DNA of 64,000 bases from Pedobacter sp. KBW06 (GTDB lineage: Bacteria > Bacteroidota > Bacteroidia > Sphingobacteriales > Sphingobacteriaceae), in assembly GCF_003852525.1 (NCBI RefSeq), contig NZ_QAJL01000002.1, forward strand, positions 337,907 through 401,906, read 5' to 3'. Shown here one piece after another: positions 55,604 through 63,963 of the stretch. Numbering within the stretch: the first letter of the stretch is position 1; every line of letters begins with the position of its first letter. The notes beneath the pieces were generated by a model. That model made no database searches. It saw only the letters and a list, made by a program, of their open reading frames with translations, and was not told where the DNA came from. A program made the position numbers and the translations under genes.

Positions 55604-56098
55604 ATGTTAATGAAAACACTCATCTATCCAAAAGGAATTTCCTTCAGAAAACCAATTTTAATGCTTAGCGCGATTTGCTGTACACTTGCGCTGTTCAGCG
55701 CCTGTAAGAAAAAAACACAGGGTCCTGCCAGCAAAAAAGAAATTGAATACAACATCACTTCCGTGGTGAATGCAACGAATACCAAATCCGGTTCTGCCGC
55801 AACGGCTATATTTTCTGCTACTTACCTAAAATCAAACAAAACACTGAGGTATAACCTTCGCTTTAGCGACATTGATCCGGAAAGTGCCAACCTTCATCTT
55901 GGAACAGCAACAGAACTGGGCACCCTGGTCGTGAACCTGAAGAAAGAAGGTGCAAAATACTCCCTCCCTTCTATCGGTTCTGTGGTATTAAATGATGCCG
56001 GAGAAAAAGCCTTACTGGAAGACAAAGTCTACCTCAACCTCACTTCAACCAAATTCCCTGCCGGTGAAATCAGGGGACAATTACTCCTTAAAAAATAA
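55604..56098 (+). CDS. CHRD-domain lipoprotein
   Basis: A 164-residue exported protein with a lipoprotein signal (ILMLSAICCTLALFSACKKK). The mature part is a CHRD (chordin-like) domain (about 48-163): IEYNITSVVNATNTKSGSAATAIFSATY, TLRYNLRFSDIDPESANLHLGTATELG and the end signature VYLNLTSTKFPAGEIRGQLL. Bacterial CHRD proteins are of unknown function, probably binding at the cell surface. It is the first gene of a three-gene plus-strand unit and is divergent from the ECF sigma gene. Confidence 0.88.
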   Translation: MLMKTLIYPKGISFRKPILMLSAICCTLALFSACKKKTQGPASKKEIEYNITSVVNATNTKSGSAATAIFSATYLKSNKTLRYNLRFSDIDPESANLHLGTATELGTLVVNLKKEGAKYSLPSIGSVVLNDAGEKALLEDKVYLNLTSTKFPAGEIRGQLLLKK

Positions 56099-56102
56099 AG
56101 AG

Positions 56103-56552
56103 ATGAACCGCACATTTTTAGCAGCCCTGACCATGACCATTTTGCTGGCCAGTTCATGTACTGAAAAGCAAAGATTAAATAAGAGCAATACAAAAATTGA
56201 GATTATAGATGCCAAACCGATCACTTCTGATCTGGCAGATCTGGCCGCTTATACCGGCAGGTATCCCAATGAGGTTGCATTGCTGAAAAATGTAAGGCTG
56301 AAACCAAGGCTTCAGCAGTTATTGGGTAAAGATTATGATCTGATGATTAAATACTGGAATACAGAAACGCCAATCAGCGTTGAAAACAACATCATATCAA
56401 CCACAGGTTGCGAGCAGCACAATTGCGCCAATAACGATTATACCTTGAGTATTGATTTACCAAATGACAGAATCAGTGTTTTCCATACCAAAAACGGGAA
56501 GGTAAAAAAGTATACTGAACAAAATAAAGCATTGGTATTGATCAAGCCATAA
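56103..56552 (+). CDS. Ivy-like (lysozyme-inhibitor-like) lipoprotein
   Basis: A 149-residue lipoprotein (MTILLASSCTEKQ) starting 4 bp after the CHRD stop, so the start at 56103 is favoured over the open frame overlapping CHRD. The mature part resembles the inhibitor of vertebrate lysozyme: a helical segment LKPRLQQLLGKDYDLMIKYW, then a sheet with GCEQHNCANNDYTLSI. The loop Cys-Glu-Gln-His-Asn-Cys corresponds to Ivy's Cys-Lys-Pro-His-Asp/Asn-Cys, which plugs the lysozyme active site through its His. The Lys-Pro to Glu-Gln change makes lysozyme inhibition uncertain. Recognition is by motif only. Confidence 0.6.
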   Translation: MNRTFLAALTMTILLASSCTEKQRLNKSNTKIEIIDAKPITSDLADLAAYTGRYPNEVALLKNVRLKPRLQQLLGKDYDLMIKYWNTETPISVENNIISTTGCEQHNCANNDYTLSIDLPNDRISVFHTKNGKVKKYTEQNKALVLIKP

Positions 56553-56594
56553 AAACAATAAAACACCTTAAAACAACAATTAAATTAAATCATT

Positions 56595-56834
56595 ATGAAA
56601 AACAATTCGAACATCCAGTCCATTTTAAAAGGTTCCATTCTTGCGGCTATCTTCTGTGCAGTAATGCCAATCGGTATGAGTGCAATGGCACAAAACAGAC
56701 CGAAACAAGCTCCGGCAAAAAAAGACACCATAAAAAAAGAGGCTCCGGCAAAAGACAGCAAATCGCAGAGCAAAGCGGATAAAGGTCAGAAACCGGCTGC
56801 TCCTGCAACAGGGAAGCCATCAAAAAAGGGTTAA
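56595..56834 (+). CDS. Small secreted Lys/Ala/Pro-rich protein
   Basis: A 79-residue product with a signal peptide (ILKGSILAAIFCAVMPIGMSAMAQ) and a mature part of about 46 residues almost wholly of Lys, Ala, Pro, Ser and Gln (two APAK repeats), predicted disordered and very basic. No family recognised. It follows the Ivy-like gene by 42 bp and ends 16 bp before a strong terminator, so it closes the CHRD operon. The basic tail may bind envelope polymers; this is a guess. Confidence 0.7.
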   Translation: MKNNSNIQSILKGSILAAIFCAVMPIGMSAMAQNRPKQAPAKKDTIKKEAPAKDSKSQSKADKGQKPAAPATGKPSKKG

Positions 56835-56850
56835 GCCCCGGCAGCTTACA

Positions 56851-56887
56851 AAAAGACCCGGATGATCAATCATCCGGGTCTTTTTTA
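56851..56887 (+). terminator. Strong intrinsic terminator of the CHRD operon
   Basis: A near-perfect inverted repeat around 56868 with arms of up to 17 bp (AGACCCGGATGAT core), followed by a T6 run. With A-rich flanks on the left arm it could also work for the converging minus-strand gene. Confidence 0.9.
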
Positions 56888-56905
56888 TAGGTTAACATCT
56901 TGATT

Positions 56906-57148
56906 TTATTTCATAGAATAGACATCGCCGATTTTCAGGGTATGTGGAATATCCTTAGCGATAAAACTATATTGGTTATGATCGTCATCCTGTCCGCTGA
57001 GCAGACAATATCCATTCATCAGCGGGCTGATGGCATGAATCCTGAACTGGGAATCGGGCCTGGACATTCGCTCGGAATGTAGTTCTTTCAATGCCGTGCA
57101 GGAGCTGAATAAAAACAACGCCAGGAATAACAAGTAGATCTTCCTCAT
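56906..57148 (-). CDS. Small hypothetical lipoprotein
   Basis: An 80-residue lipoprotein from ATG 57148 (MRKIYLLFLALFLFSSCTAL). The frame is open for another 100 codons upstream, but that part overlaps the beta-helix gene in a different frame and is not a signal-bearing protein, so the short start is chosen. The mature part (SRPDSQFRIHAISPLMNGYCLL...LKIGDVYSMK) has one Cys after the anchor and looks beta-rich. No family recognised. It follows the beta-helix gene by 40 bp. Confidence 0.65.
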   Translation of the reverse strand: MRKIYLLFLALFLFSSCTALKELHSERMSRPDSQFRIHAISPLMNGYCLLSGQDDDHNQYSFIAKDIPHTLKIGDVYSMK

Positions 57149-57188
57149 AACGTTATGACAACAAGAGTATAAAAAAGTCCTAAGCCAA

Positions 57189-58418
57189 TTAGTAATTTCC
57201 TGAATTATTGATTCCGGTTTTGAGCAGCAGATACCCGGTTGCCGTATCGTTGTGAAATACGCCGCCCCCCGCAGCATTGAAATCAGCAACATTAATGGCC
57301 GATCCTGCGGCATAGATTGTTCCGTTAGGCAGCAGGTTGTCGGAAATATTAATCGAGTACTCGGAGTGAATGGTATTGTCGCGGTAATACCCAATCCCAT
57401 GATACATATCGTTTGCAGCCCCTGCAATGTTAATGGTATTGTTAGAAACAACTACATATTTGAGGTAAGGAAAAGATGGACTGTTGGAATATTCATAAAG
57501 TAGGATTCCCGAATCATTCAGGGTATTGCCTGAAATATTGAGGTTTTGTCCGTTCCTGGCTTTAATACTTCCGCCGCTTCCATTTGCCGGCCATCCGGAA
57601 ACGGTATTGTTCGAGATCGTCAATCCGTTAAAACTATGCGCATACATCCCGTGATCCGTAAGGCTGTCCACCAGACTTAGGCCTGGATTTCTGGTCAGCG
57701 TATTTCCATCGATTAAGGAATTGCTCTGGCTATTGTCATTAATGGCAGTCACGAAGTATCCTGTAGTCCCCCCATTGCCAAATGTATTGTTGATGATTTT
57801 GGAATTCGTCGTGTTTTTCAACCAGACTCCCCTCCCCGGATCTGCGGCCCTGTGGCAAAACACACAATTGCTCACCAGGCTCAGGTCTGCATCCCTGAAT
57901 TCCAGGTAAGCATCTTTTAAGTTGTTTGTTTTATTGGTATTCGGGGCCCGTTTCCCATAATCAAAAATGCAGTACTTAAAAGAAGTGCCTGCAGCCCCGA
58001 TCATAGAAAACCTGATGTTCCAGAAAGTGATCCCGGAAACCAGACAATTGCTAATGTCTGAGGTGTAACTCATCGTCAAAATAGCAGCTGAAGCACTCGC
58101 GTCGAAAATCGGGTTGGTACTGGTTTGTTTGGCCAATGAAACCCCGGCTTTCATTACAATTTTGCCGGTAATCGAATAAGTGCCCGGTTGCACCAACACC
58201 GTTTGTCCGGAACTGGCACCGGCGATCACTGCATTAATTTGTGCCAGGCTCATCCCTGTTTCAATGACATGATCTGCCACAGCAGCAAGGGCTGCTGTTT
58301 TCAGCGCTTTTTGCGGAGCGGGATTCATTTCATCCAGACCGGAATTCTTACAGGCAAAAGAGAAGGATACGATAAAGAGCATTGCCCTAAGCAGGTAATT
58401 GGAAGTAGTTTTCATCAT
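57189..58418 (-). CDS. Parallel beta-helix lipoprotein, polysaccharide-lyase-like
   Basis: A 409-residue lipoprotein (MLFIVSFSFACKNSG). The mature part is a right-handed parallel beta-helix of Asn-rich coils (NSKIINNTFGNGG, NSLIDGNTLTRN, GLTISNNTVSGW, NLNISGNTLND, YVVVSNNTINI). The start of the helix (SLAQINAVIAGASSGQTVLVQPGTYSITGKIVMKAGVSL) resembles polysaccharide lyase family 6 and chondroitinase-B-like proteins. Catalytic Arg/Lys residues were not verified, so lyase activity is only possible; many such proteins bind, not cleave, polysaccharides. ATGs at 58418 and 58415 are both possible. The small lipoprotein gene lies downstream. Confidence 0.82.
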   Translation of the reverse strand: MMKTTSNYLLRAMLFIVSFSFACKNSGLDEMNPAPQKALKTAALAAVADHVIETGMSLAQINAVIAGASSGQTVLVQPGTYSITGKIVMKAGVSLAKQTSTNPIFDASASAAILTMSYTSDISNCLVSGITFWNIRFSMIGAAGTSFKYCIFDYGKRAPNTNKTNNLKDAYLEFRDADLSLVSNCVFCHRAADPGRGVWLKNTTNSKIINNTFGNGGTTGYFVTAINDNSQSNSLIDGNTLTRNPGLSLVDSLTDHGMYAHSFNGLTISNNTVSGWPANGSGGSIKARNGQNLNISGNTLNDSGILLYEYSNSPSFPYLKYVVVSNNTINIAGAANDMYHGIGYYRDNTIHSEYSINISDNLLPNGTIYAAGSAINVADFNAAGGGVFHNDTATGYLLLKTGINNSGNY

Positions 58419-58862
58419 TATTTGGTTTTAAGGTTTAGCAGGTCAGCGCAGAGATGATGATCCCCGCTTAATAAAATTGCGCAGGAATTTCATAAACAAG
58501 GGGGTTCCAATTCAGGTATATGAGGGTCGTAATCGGTTCTTATTTTCCTTTCCCTCATTACCCGGGATGTCCGTAAAACATTTTATTTCAGTTTTTCCAG
58601 ACAAATGCAGAATTGATCAGCATAAATTTATTAAGCCAAAAAAGTAGGAAAAATCTGCCTTAAAACAAGAAAGAACTCCATTTAAGGGAAATAAGGAGCC
58701 GCATGTAAAAAGAAAAAACAGAGCTTATTTAAAAAAAGTCTAAATAACGTAGGGGAAACAGGGGACTTGTGATAATTATTAATTAAAAAGGGCCATACAG
58801 TTCGCAGCTGTATGACCCAAGCCCTGAAAAGGGTTACTCTTAAATCGAAACATCTAAAAGTA
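58419..58862. other. Divergent intergenic region ahead of the TonB/DUF4374/PepSY operon
   Basis: 444 bp between the minus-strand beta-helix gene and the plus-strand receptor gene. It contains a possible Fur-like AT box (GATAATTATTAATTA, 58771-58785) and a hairpin (58790-58792 and 58794-58800 with 58808-58814 and 58816-58818, one mismatch). No consensus -7 box and no cobalamin-riboswitch signature was seen. Confidence 0.4.
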
Positions 58863-61265
58863 ATGCAAATTAAAAAAATCTTGCTAACAGGCGTGCTATG
58901 CGTCTGTATATTTTGTGTGCAAGCGCAGAAATTGATCAAAAGCAGCATCAAAGGACAGGTCTCCGACGAGCAAAGACAAGGCATTTCATTCGCGACAATC
59001 AAGTTGCTCCCTGTTAACAAAACGGTCGCCACCGACCAGCAAGGTAATTATCAATTCCAGGATTTATCACCCGGATCTTATACCATTCAGATCAGCGTGG
59101 TAGGTTTCAAAAAGCTGGAGCAGAAAGTTGTACTTAAAGAATCGGAAACGCTTTCTTTAAATTTTTCTTTAAAGGGGAGCCAGAACGAATTACAGAATGT
59201 AGCGATTAACGGAAAGACCAAAGCGACGAAGATTAAAGAATCCGGTTATGCGGTCAACGTGATCGAGACCAAACAATATGCCAATACAAATTCCGATATC
59301 AATCAGGTATTGAGCCGAAGCACCGGGGTTAAAATCCGCGAGCAAGGTGGATTAGGCTCCAACTATTCCTTTTCTATCAATGGGCTTTCAGGTAACCATA
59401 TTAAGTTTTTTATTGATGGAATCCCTCTGGAATCTTATGGCAGCGGAATGTCCTTCAATAACATTCCAATCAATATTGCAGAACGTATAGAGGTTTACAA
59501 AGGAGTGGTACCTCCTTATCTGGGTTCAGATGCATTAGGCGGGGCGGTGAACATCGTCACCAATCGCGACCGTGGAAAGTCACTAGATGTAAGTTATAGT
59601 TACGGTTCTTTCAACACCCACCGTACCGCTGTAAGTGGCAGCTATACTTATCCAAAAAGTGGATTGAAGGTGAATGTAAACTCCTATTATAACTATTCCG
59701 ACAACAGTTATAAAATGAGAAGCTATCCAAAAGCGAATGTATACCTGCAGGTTCCGAGTAAAGACAAATCAGGCTTCGACACCCTGTCGTCGGCTAAAAG
59801 ATTCCATAACGACTATCAGTCTTATATGGGCCAGCTGGAATTGGGTGTTGCCGATAAAAAATGGGCAGACATTGCCGTATTGGGCTTAACTTATAATAAC
59901 GTAAAAAACGAGCGCCAAACAGGTGCCACACAAGAGAAGATATATGGAAATGTTGACGCCAATAGCTACAGTATTGTTCCTAGTTTTCGCTACCGTAAAA
60001 ACAGGATCTTAGTGGATGGCTTATCGGCTACCGTTTTTGCGAACATGTCGATCAGTAAGGAAGTGAGAACAGATACGAGTTCCTTTTTCTCTTACCGCTG
60101 GAATGGCCAACCGGATGAATTGCCAAATCCAAAATATCCCAACAGAGGGGAAATGGGCAATAAATCTATCCTGCACTACAATAACAACAATGCCCTGGTT
60201 CAGCTAAATCTGAACTATCAGCTTTCTGATCAGCACCTTTTCAATCTGAATTATAACCTGAACACGACTACCCGCGAAGGCTATGATGAGATTGACCCCT
60301 ATAACCAGACTTACAATAAAACCAATCGTGTCAACAAAACAGTTCTGGGCTTAAACTATCAGCAAACCTTCTTTAACAACAAACTAACCAATTCATTTTT
60401 TGGTAAATACTTTGGCTTCAGTGGCCGGCCAGACTCCAATAAGCCTGCTGAAACCGCAGCATACTATGGATACGGACTGGCTTCTACTTATAAAATAACA
60501 GAAGAATTGGGCATCAAAGCCTCTTATGAACATGCTTACCGACTTCCTGGTATGGTAGAATTGTTCGGAAATGGCCTGGATGTAATCGGTAACAGTGAAC
60601 TTAAGCCTGAAAACAGCGACAACTTTAACCTAGGTCTTTTCTTTGGTAAAACCATTGGCAAGCATCGTTTTAGTGCTGACGGATCGGTGTTTTACAGAAA
60701 TGCAAAAGACTATATCATTTCCAGAGCATACAGCAATTCTCAGGGTGCCTATTCCGAATCAGCAAATGAAGGCGGAATAAAAATAAAAGGAGCTGATTTT
60801 GAGTTAAAATACACTTATGGCGATTTATTATCAGCGTTGGTCAACATGAGTTATTACGATGCTGTGGACCGTGAAAAGTATGTACAAGGGACCAACAGAG
60901 AAAAGATAACTTATGGCAGCCGTACCCCGAACGAACCATGGTTGTACGGGAATACTGATGTAAGCTTAGGAAAAAGCAATGTATTTGGTAAAAAGGGCAA
61001 CCGTCTTCAATTTAACTGGTATATGCAGTTTGTGAACGATTATTCCTTAAGCTGGTCAAAATTAGGGGATGAGAAGACTAAAGATTACATCCCGGCCCAA
61101 TGGATACAAAACATCGCGCTTACTTATTCCCTTAAGAATGGCCGATACAACATCACCGGAGAGGCCCGCAACCTGACCGACCAGATTGCCTATGATGTCT
61201 TCAAACAGCAAAAACCTGGACGGGCATTCTTTTTAAAACTAAGATATAACATCAATTCATTTTAA
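58863..61265 (+). CDS. xusA: TonB-dependent siderophore-type receptor (XusA-like)
   Basis: Outer-membrane receptor of 800 residues. The start at 58863 (MQIKKILLTGVLCVCIFCVQAQ) gives a signal peptide; the frame open from 58812 adds a basic, signal-hiding stretch. Order: carboxypeptidase-like domain (about 25-105), plug (about 125-235, SINGLSGNHIKFFIDGIPLESYGSG, ERIEVYKGVVPPYLGSDALGGAVNIVTN) and barrel ending LRYNINSF with the RLPGMVELFGNGLDVIGNSELKPE motif of iron/haem receptors. With the DUF4374 and PepSY genes it matches the Bacteroides XusA-XusB-XusC xenosiderophore operon. Ligand unproven. Confidence 0.85.
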   Translation: MQIKKILLTGVLCVCIFCVQAQKLIKSSIKGQVSDEQRQGISFATIKLLPVNKTVATDQQGNYQFQDLSPGSYTIQISVVGFKKLEQKVVLKESETLSLNFSLKGSQNELQNVAINGKTKATKIKESGYAVNVIETKQYANTNSDINQVLSRSTGVKIREQGGLGSNYSFSINGLSGNHIKFFIDGIPLESYGSGMSFNNIPINIAERIEVYKGVVPPYLGSDALGGAVNIVTNRDRGKSLDVSYSYGSFNTHRTAVSGSYTYPKSGLKVNVNSYYNYSDNSYKMRSYPKANVYLQVPSKDKSGFDTLSSAKRFHNDYQSYMGQLELGVADKKWADIAVLGLTYNNVKNERQTGATQEKIYGNVDANSYSIVPSFRYRKNRILVDGLSATVFANMSISKEVRTDTSSFFSYRWNGQPDELPNPKYPNRGEMGNKSILHYNNNNALVQLNLNYQLSDQHLFNLNYNLNTTTREGYDEIDPYNQTYNKTNRVNKTVLGLNYQQTFFNNKLTNSFFGKYFGFSGRPDSNKPAETAAYYGYGLASTYKITEELGIKASYEHAYRLPGMVELFGNGLDVIGNSELKPENSDNFNLGLFFGKTIGKHRFSADGSVFYRNAKDYIISRAYSNSQGAYSESANEGGIKIKGADFELKYTYGDLLSALVNMSYYDAVDREKYVQGTNREKITYGSRTPNEPWLYGNTDVSLGKSNVFGKKGNRLQFNWYMQFVNDYSLSWSKLGDEKTKDYIPAQWIQNIALTYSLKNGRYNITGEARNLTDQIAYDVFKQQKPGRAFFLKLRYNINSF

Positions 61266-61280
61266 TAAATCAATATAAAT

Positions 61281-62513
61281 ATGTTTAATAAAACCAAGAA
61301 CCGCAGTCTGCTTTTTGCAGGTGCATTATTTGTAGCTGCATCAATTACGGCCTGCAGCAAATCTAAAGGAGGCGATACCGGACCCACTCCGGAGGGCAAA
61401 CCAGAATTCGCCATACATTACAGTACCTCTAAAGGTTCATACCTTCTGCCAATCCATGATTTAATGTCGGGCGTAATTACCCCTGTAGGAAAAGGAACCG
61501 ATGTAACCAATATTTTTACCTGGGGTGAGAACATCATCCAGAAAGGCAAATATTTCTATACCGTTGAGCCAAATAGCGGCAAATTCGGTAAATACAACTT
61601 TGAAAACGGAGTATTACAGACCATAAAAGAAATTCCATTTTCGGCAATGTCTTATTTATACCTTGGCTGGCACACCTGGATCGACAGTAAAACCCTGATG
61701 ATCGGCGGACGTGGCAATAGCGAATATGCGGTGATCGATACAGACAACATGACCATCATCAAAAGTGGTGTATTTGATACCGGAAAAGAATTACCAAAAG
61801 ACCATACCTTATCAATTAACTCCATCACTCCACAAGGTGGGAAGGTATTTCTTACTTTTATGGTAAGAAACGAAGTTACCAAACTGACTTACGACACTGC
61901 TTACACCGCAGCTGTTGACTATCCAACCCTGGCTAATTTTAAAATCACAGGAAAGGATACGCGTTCTGCTCCTCCGGGCGCTTTACGTAACGGATATTTC
62001 CACAAGTTCAGCGATCAGGGTAATACATATGTGCTTACCCATCCTATGCCAATGCTGGGTGGAAACAAGCCCAATATGCCTACTGGTTTTTACCGCATCA
62101 AGGACGGCTCTACAGTTTTAGATCCGGGATATTTCTTCAACATCAGTGCACTTACTCAGGGTGACAACCAACTTGGTGTAGAATACCTTGGAAATGGAAA
62201 AGCTTTATTGATCAATGCCCGTGATGCCAAAAATCAAGTTAAAGAGAAAAATGACTGGTGGTATAAACCAATGTGGGAATATATCGTGGTTGACGTAAAT
62301 TCACAAAAAATCGTGAAAAAACTTGACTTTCCATTGCTGTTGAATTCCCGTTCGGCAGTAGTTCATAACGGCAAAGTTTATATCGCAGTAAATGATGCTA
62401 AAGCAGATGCCATTTACATCTGGGAATATGACTCGAATACTGATAAACTGACAAAAGGAGCAAAAGTTGAAGGTGGCGATGGAGACACCCCTGTGCTTTA
62501 TAAGTTAAACTAA
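61281..62513 (+). CDS. xusB: DUF4374 lipoprotein (XusB-like siderophore-binding protein)
   Basis: A 410-residue surface lipoprotein (FAGALFVAASITACSKS, Cys25) with a beta-propeller-like mature part of repeated strands (YFYTVEPNSGKFGKYNFENG, YAVIDTDNMTIIKSG, EYIVVDVNSQKIVKKLDFP). DUF4374 proteins of this operon type include XusB, which captures ferric siderophores outside the cell. It starts 15 bp after the receptor stop. Siderophore-contacting residues were not checked. Confidence 0.85.
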   Translation: MFNKTKNRSLLFAGALFVAASITACSKSKGGDTGPTPEGKPEFAIHYSTSKGSYLLPIHDLMSGVITPVGKGTDVTNIFTWGENIIQKGKYFYTVEPNSGKFGKYNFENGVLQTIKEIPFSAMSYLYLGWHTWIDSKTLMIGGRGNSEYAVIDTDNMTIIKSGVFDTGKELPKDHTLSINSITPQGGKVFLTFMVRNEVTKLTYDTAYTAAVDYPTLANFKITGKDTRSAPPGALRNGYFHKFSDQGNTYVLTHPMPMLGGNKPNMPTGFYRIKDGSTVLDPGYFFNISALTQGDNQLGVEYLGNGKALLINARDAKNQVKEKNDWWYKPMWEYIVVDVNSQKIVKKLDFPLLLNSRSAVVHNGKVYIAVNDAKADAIYIWEYDSNTDKLTKGAKVEGGDGDTPVLYKLN

Positions 62514-62530
62514 TAACCACAAAAAAATCA

Positions 62531-62566
62531 CGGCAGAGCGACCTACAGTGTTGCTCTGCCGTTTAT
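62531..62566 (+). terminator. Terminator-like hairpin between the DUF4374 and PepSY genes
   Basis: A 9-bp stem (62531-62539 with 62553-62561) followed by TTTATTTT, directly before the PepSY ATG. It may terminate part of the operon's transcripts, so less PepSY protein is made than receptor. Confidence 0.7.
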
Positions 62567-62574
62567 TTTAAGAG

Positions 62575-63723
62575 ATGAAATCCAAACTATCCGCAATAAA
62601 CGCATGGTTACACCTTTGGCTGGGATTAGCTTCAGGAATTGTAGTCGTTATTCTCAGCATCACCGGATGCGTCCTGGTATTTGAACAGGAAATCAAAAGC
62701 CTTGCCTATCCATGGCTTCATGCCGAACGCCCCAAAGATGCTAAAGTATTGGCCCCTTCTGTATTGCACCGTGCAGTTGAACAGGCATTGCCTGGAAAGC
62801 ATATCGAATCGGTATGGTATCATGGAGAAGGTCGTACCGCACATTTCAGCGTCCATGAATCCGATTCAATGGTCTATGTAAATCCATATACTGCCGAAGT
62901 CATTGCCATGGTTGATCATGACGACTTCTTCCATTTTATGGATGAAGGACACCGGCACCTTTGGATTGAAGGCAAGCTGGGCAAACAAATTGTAGGTTGG
63001 TCTACATTTGTCTTCTTTTTATTGCTGATTAGCGGAATCGTATTATGGTGGCCAAAAAAATGGACCAAGTCCACCCGCGACCAAAGCTTTAAAATCAAAT
63101 GGAAAGCACGCTTTAAGCGGGTAAATTATGACCTCCATAATGTATTGGGTTTCTATTCCCTGCTGCTGGCCATACTAATGGCAGTTACCGGCCTGGTGAT
63201 GAGTTTCTCCTGGTTCGGTAAAGGCGTTTACTGGCTCACAGGAGGCGAAAATGGTTCAAGACCAAGGAGACAAAAAGTAGAAGTTTCCGGCCCCTCGGTC
63301 AATAGCGCCTTACAAAATGCAGACCTGATTTATAATAAAGTAGTCAATGAAATCGCGTTGTATAATAAAGACCAGGTCATCATACATTTTGCAGAAGAAC
63401 CAGATGAGGCCATCTATGCCTGTACTGATATGACCATGGGCTTCTGGAGGGATCTTAATTTTGATCCCCTAACCCTGGAGCTCCTGCCTAATTCAACAAA
63501 AAGACTTGGGGACCTTAAATTCCCCGATCAGGTACGCAAGCTCAATTATGCGATACATGTAGGGGCGATTGGTGGCCTGACTACCAAAATCCTATACTTC
63601 TTAGCCAGTCTGATCTGTGCGAGTTTACCGATTACCGGATTCTACATCTGGTGGGGGAAAAAGAAAAAGAGTAAAAGCAAAAGTAAAACAAAGCCTAAAC
63701 AAGCAGCATTAGCTGCTGTATAA
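62575..63723 (+). CDS. xusC: PepSY-associated TM helix protein (XusC-like ferric-siderophore reductase)
   Basis: A 382-residue inner-membrane protein with four membrane helices (about 12-34, 140-160, 190-215, 338-358) and the PepSY_TM fold. Conserved His occur in LHLWLGL (TM1), FHFMDEGHRHLWIEGKLGKQIVGW, YDLHNVLGFYSLLLAILMAVTGL and YAIHVG, consistent with haem ligands as in FoxB/PiuB-type siderophore reductases. It probably releases iron from the siderophore at the inner membrane. The tail is very basic (KKKKSKSKSKTKPK). It starts 62 bp after the DUF4374 stop, behind a hairpin. Confidence 0.85.
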   Translation: MKSKLSAINAWLHLWLGLASGIVVVILSITGCVLVFEQEIKSLAYPWLHAERPKDAKVLAPSVLHRAVEQALPGKHIESVWYHGEGRTAHFSVHESDSMVYVNPYTAEVIAMVDHDDFFHFMDEGHRHLWIEGKLGKQIVGWSTFVFFLLLISGIVLWWPKKWTKSTRDQSFKIKWKARFKRVNYDLHNVLGFYSLLLAILMAVTGLVMSFSWFGKGVYWLTGGENGSRPRRQKVEVSGPSVNSALQNADLIYNKVVNEIALYNKDQVIIHFAEEPDEAIYACTDMTMGFWRDLNFDPLTLELLPNSTKRLGDLKFPDQVRKLNYAIHVGAIGGLTTKILYFLASLICASLPITGFYIWWGKKKKSKSKSKTKPKQAALAAV

Positions 63724-63813
63724 TCAGCAATAATATTTCACCTGGCCTTTTCATCCTAAAGGTTAGGTGTTCATCCCGGTCTAACTGTAAAAAACAACAC
63801 TTAACTTTACGCT

Positions 63814-63963
63814 ATGGAAATTAAAGGAACAGAAATGGTTACAATTACGGAATCAGGACTATTATCTTTAGTTGCAGATAAGCTAAAAGACAGGGTTTTA
63901 TTTCCGGAAAAAGCTGAAGAAGCAAAGCAATTTATCAATAGTGTTATATTTAGTATGCTATAA
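63814..63963 (+). CDS. Small hypothetical protein (49 residues)
   Basis: A short open frame, MEIKGTEMVTITESGLLSL and onward, 49 residues, ending FINSVIFSML. It has normal host codon use and one or two amphipathic helices (LVADKLKDRVLFPEKAEEAKQFI). A TAACTTTA near-consensus -7 box lies at 63802-63809, 4 bp before the ATG. The coding call rests on length and composition only. Its stop overlaps an ATG that leads to only six codons. Confidence 0.4.
   Translation: MEIKGTEMVTITESGLLSLVADKLKDRVLFPEKAEEAKQFINSVIFSML

Noticed and set aside
55992..56102. Upstream extension of the Ivy-like gene into the CHRD gene
   Set aside because: It would overlap CHRD coding sequence and hide the lipoprotein signal that starts at 56103.
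57149..57451. Longer form of the 80-residue lipoprotein
   Set aside because: The extra 100 codons lie in a shadow frame of the beta-helix gene and place the lipoprotein signal internally.
58690..58862. Cobalamin riboswitch before the TonB receptor
   Set aside because: No B12-box or long multi-helix fold is visible; only one short hairpin is present.
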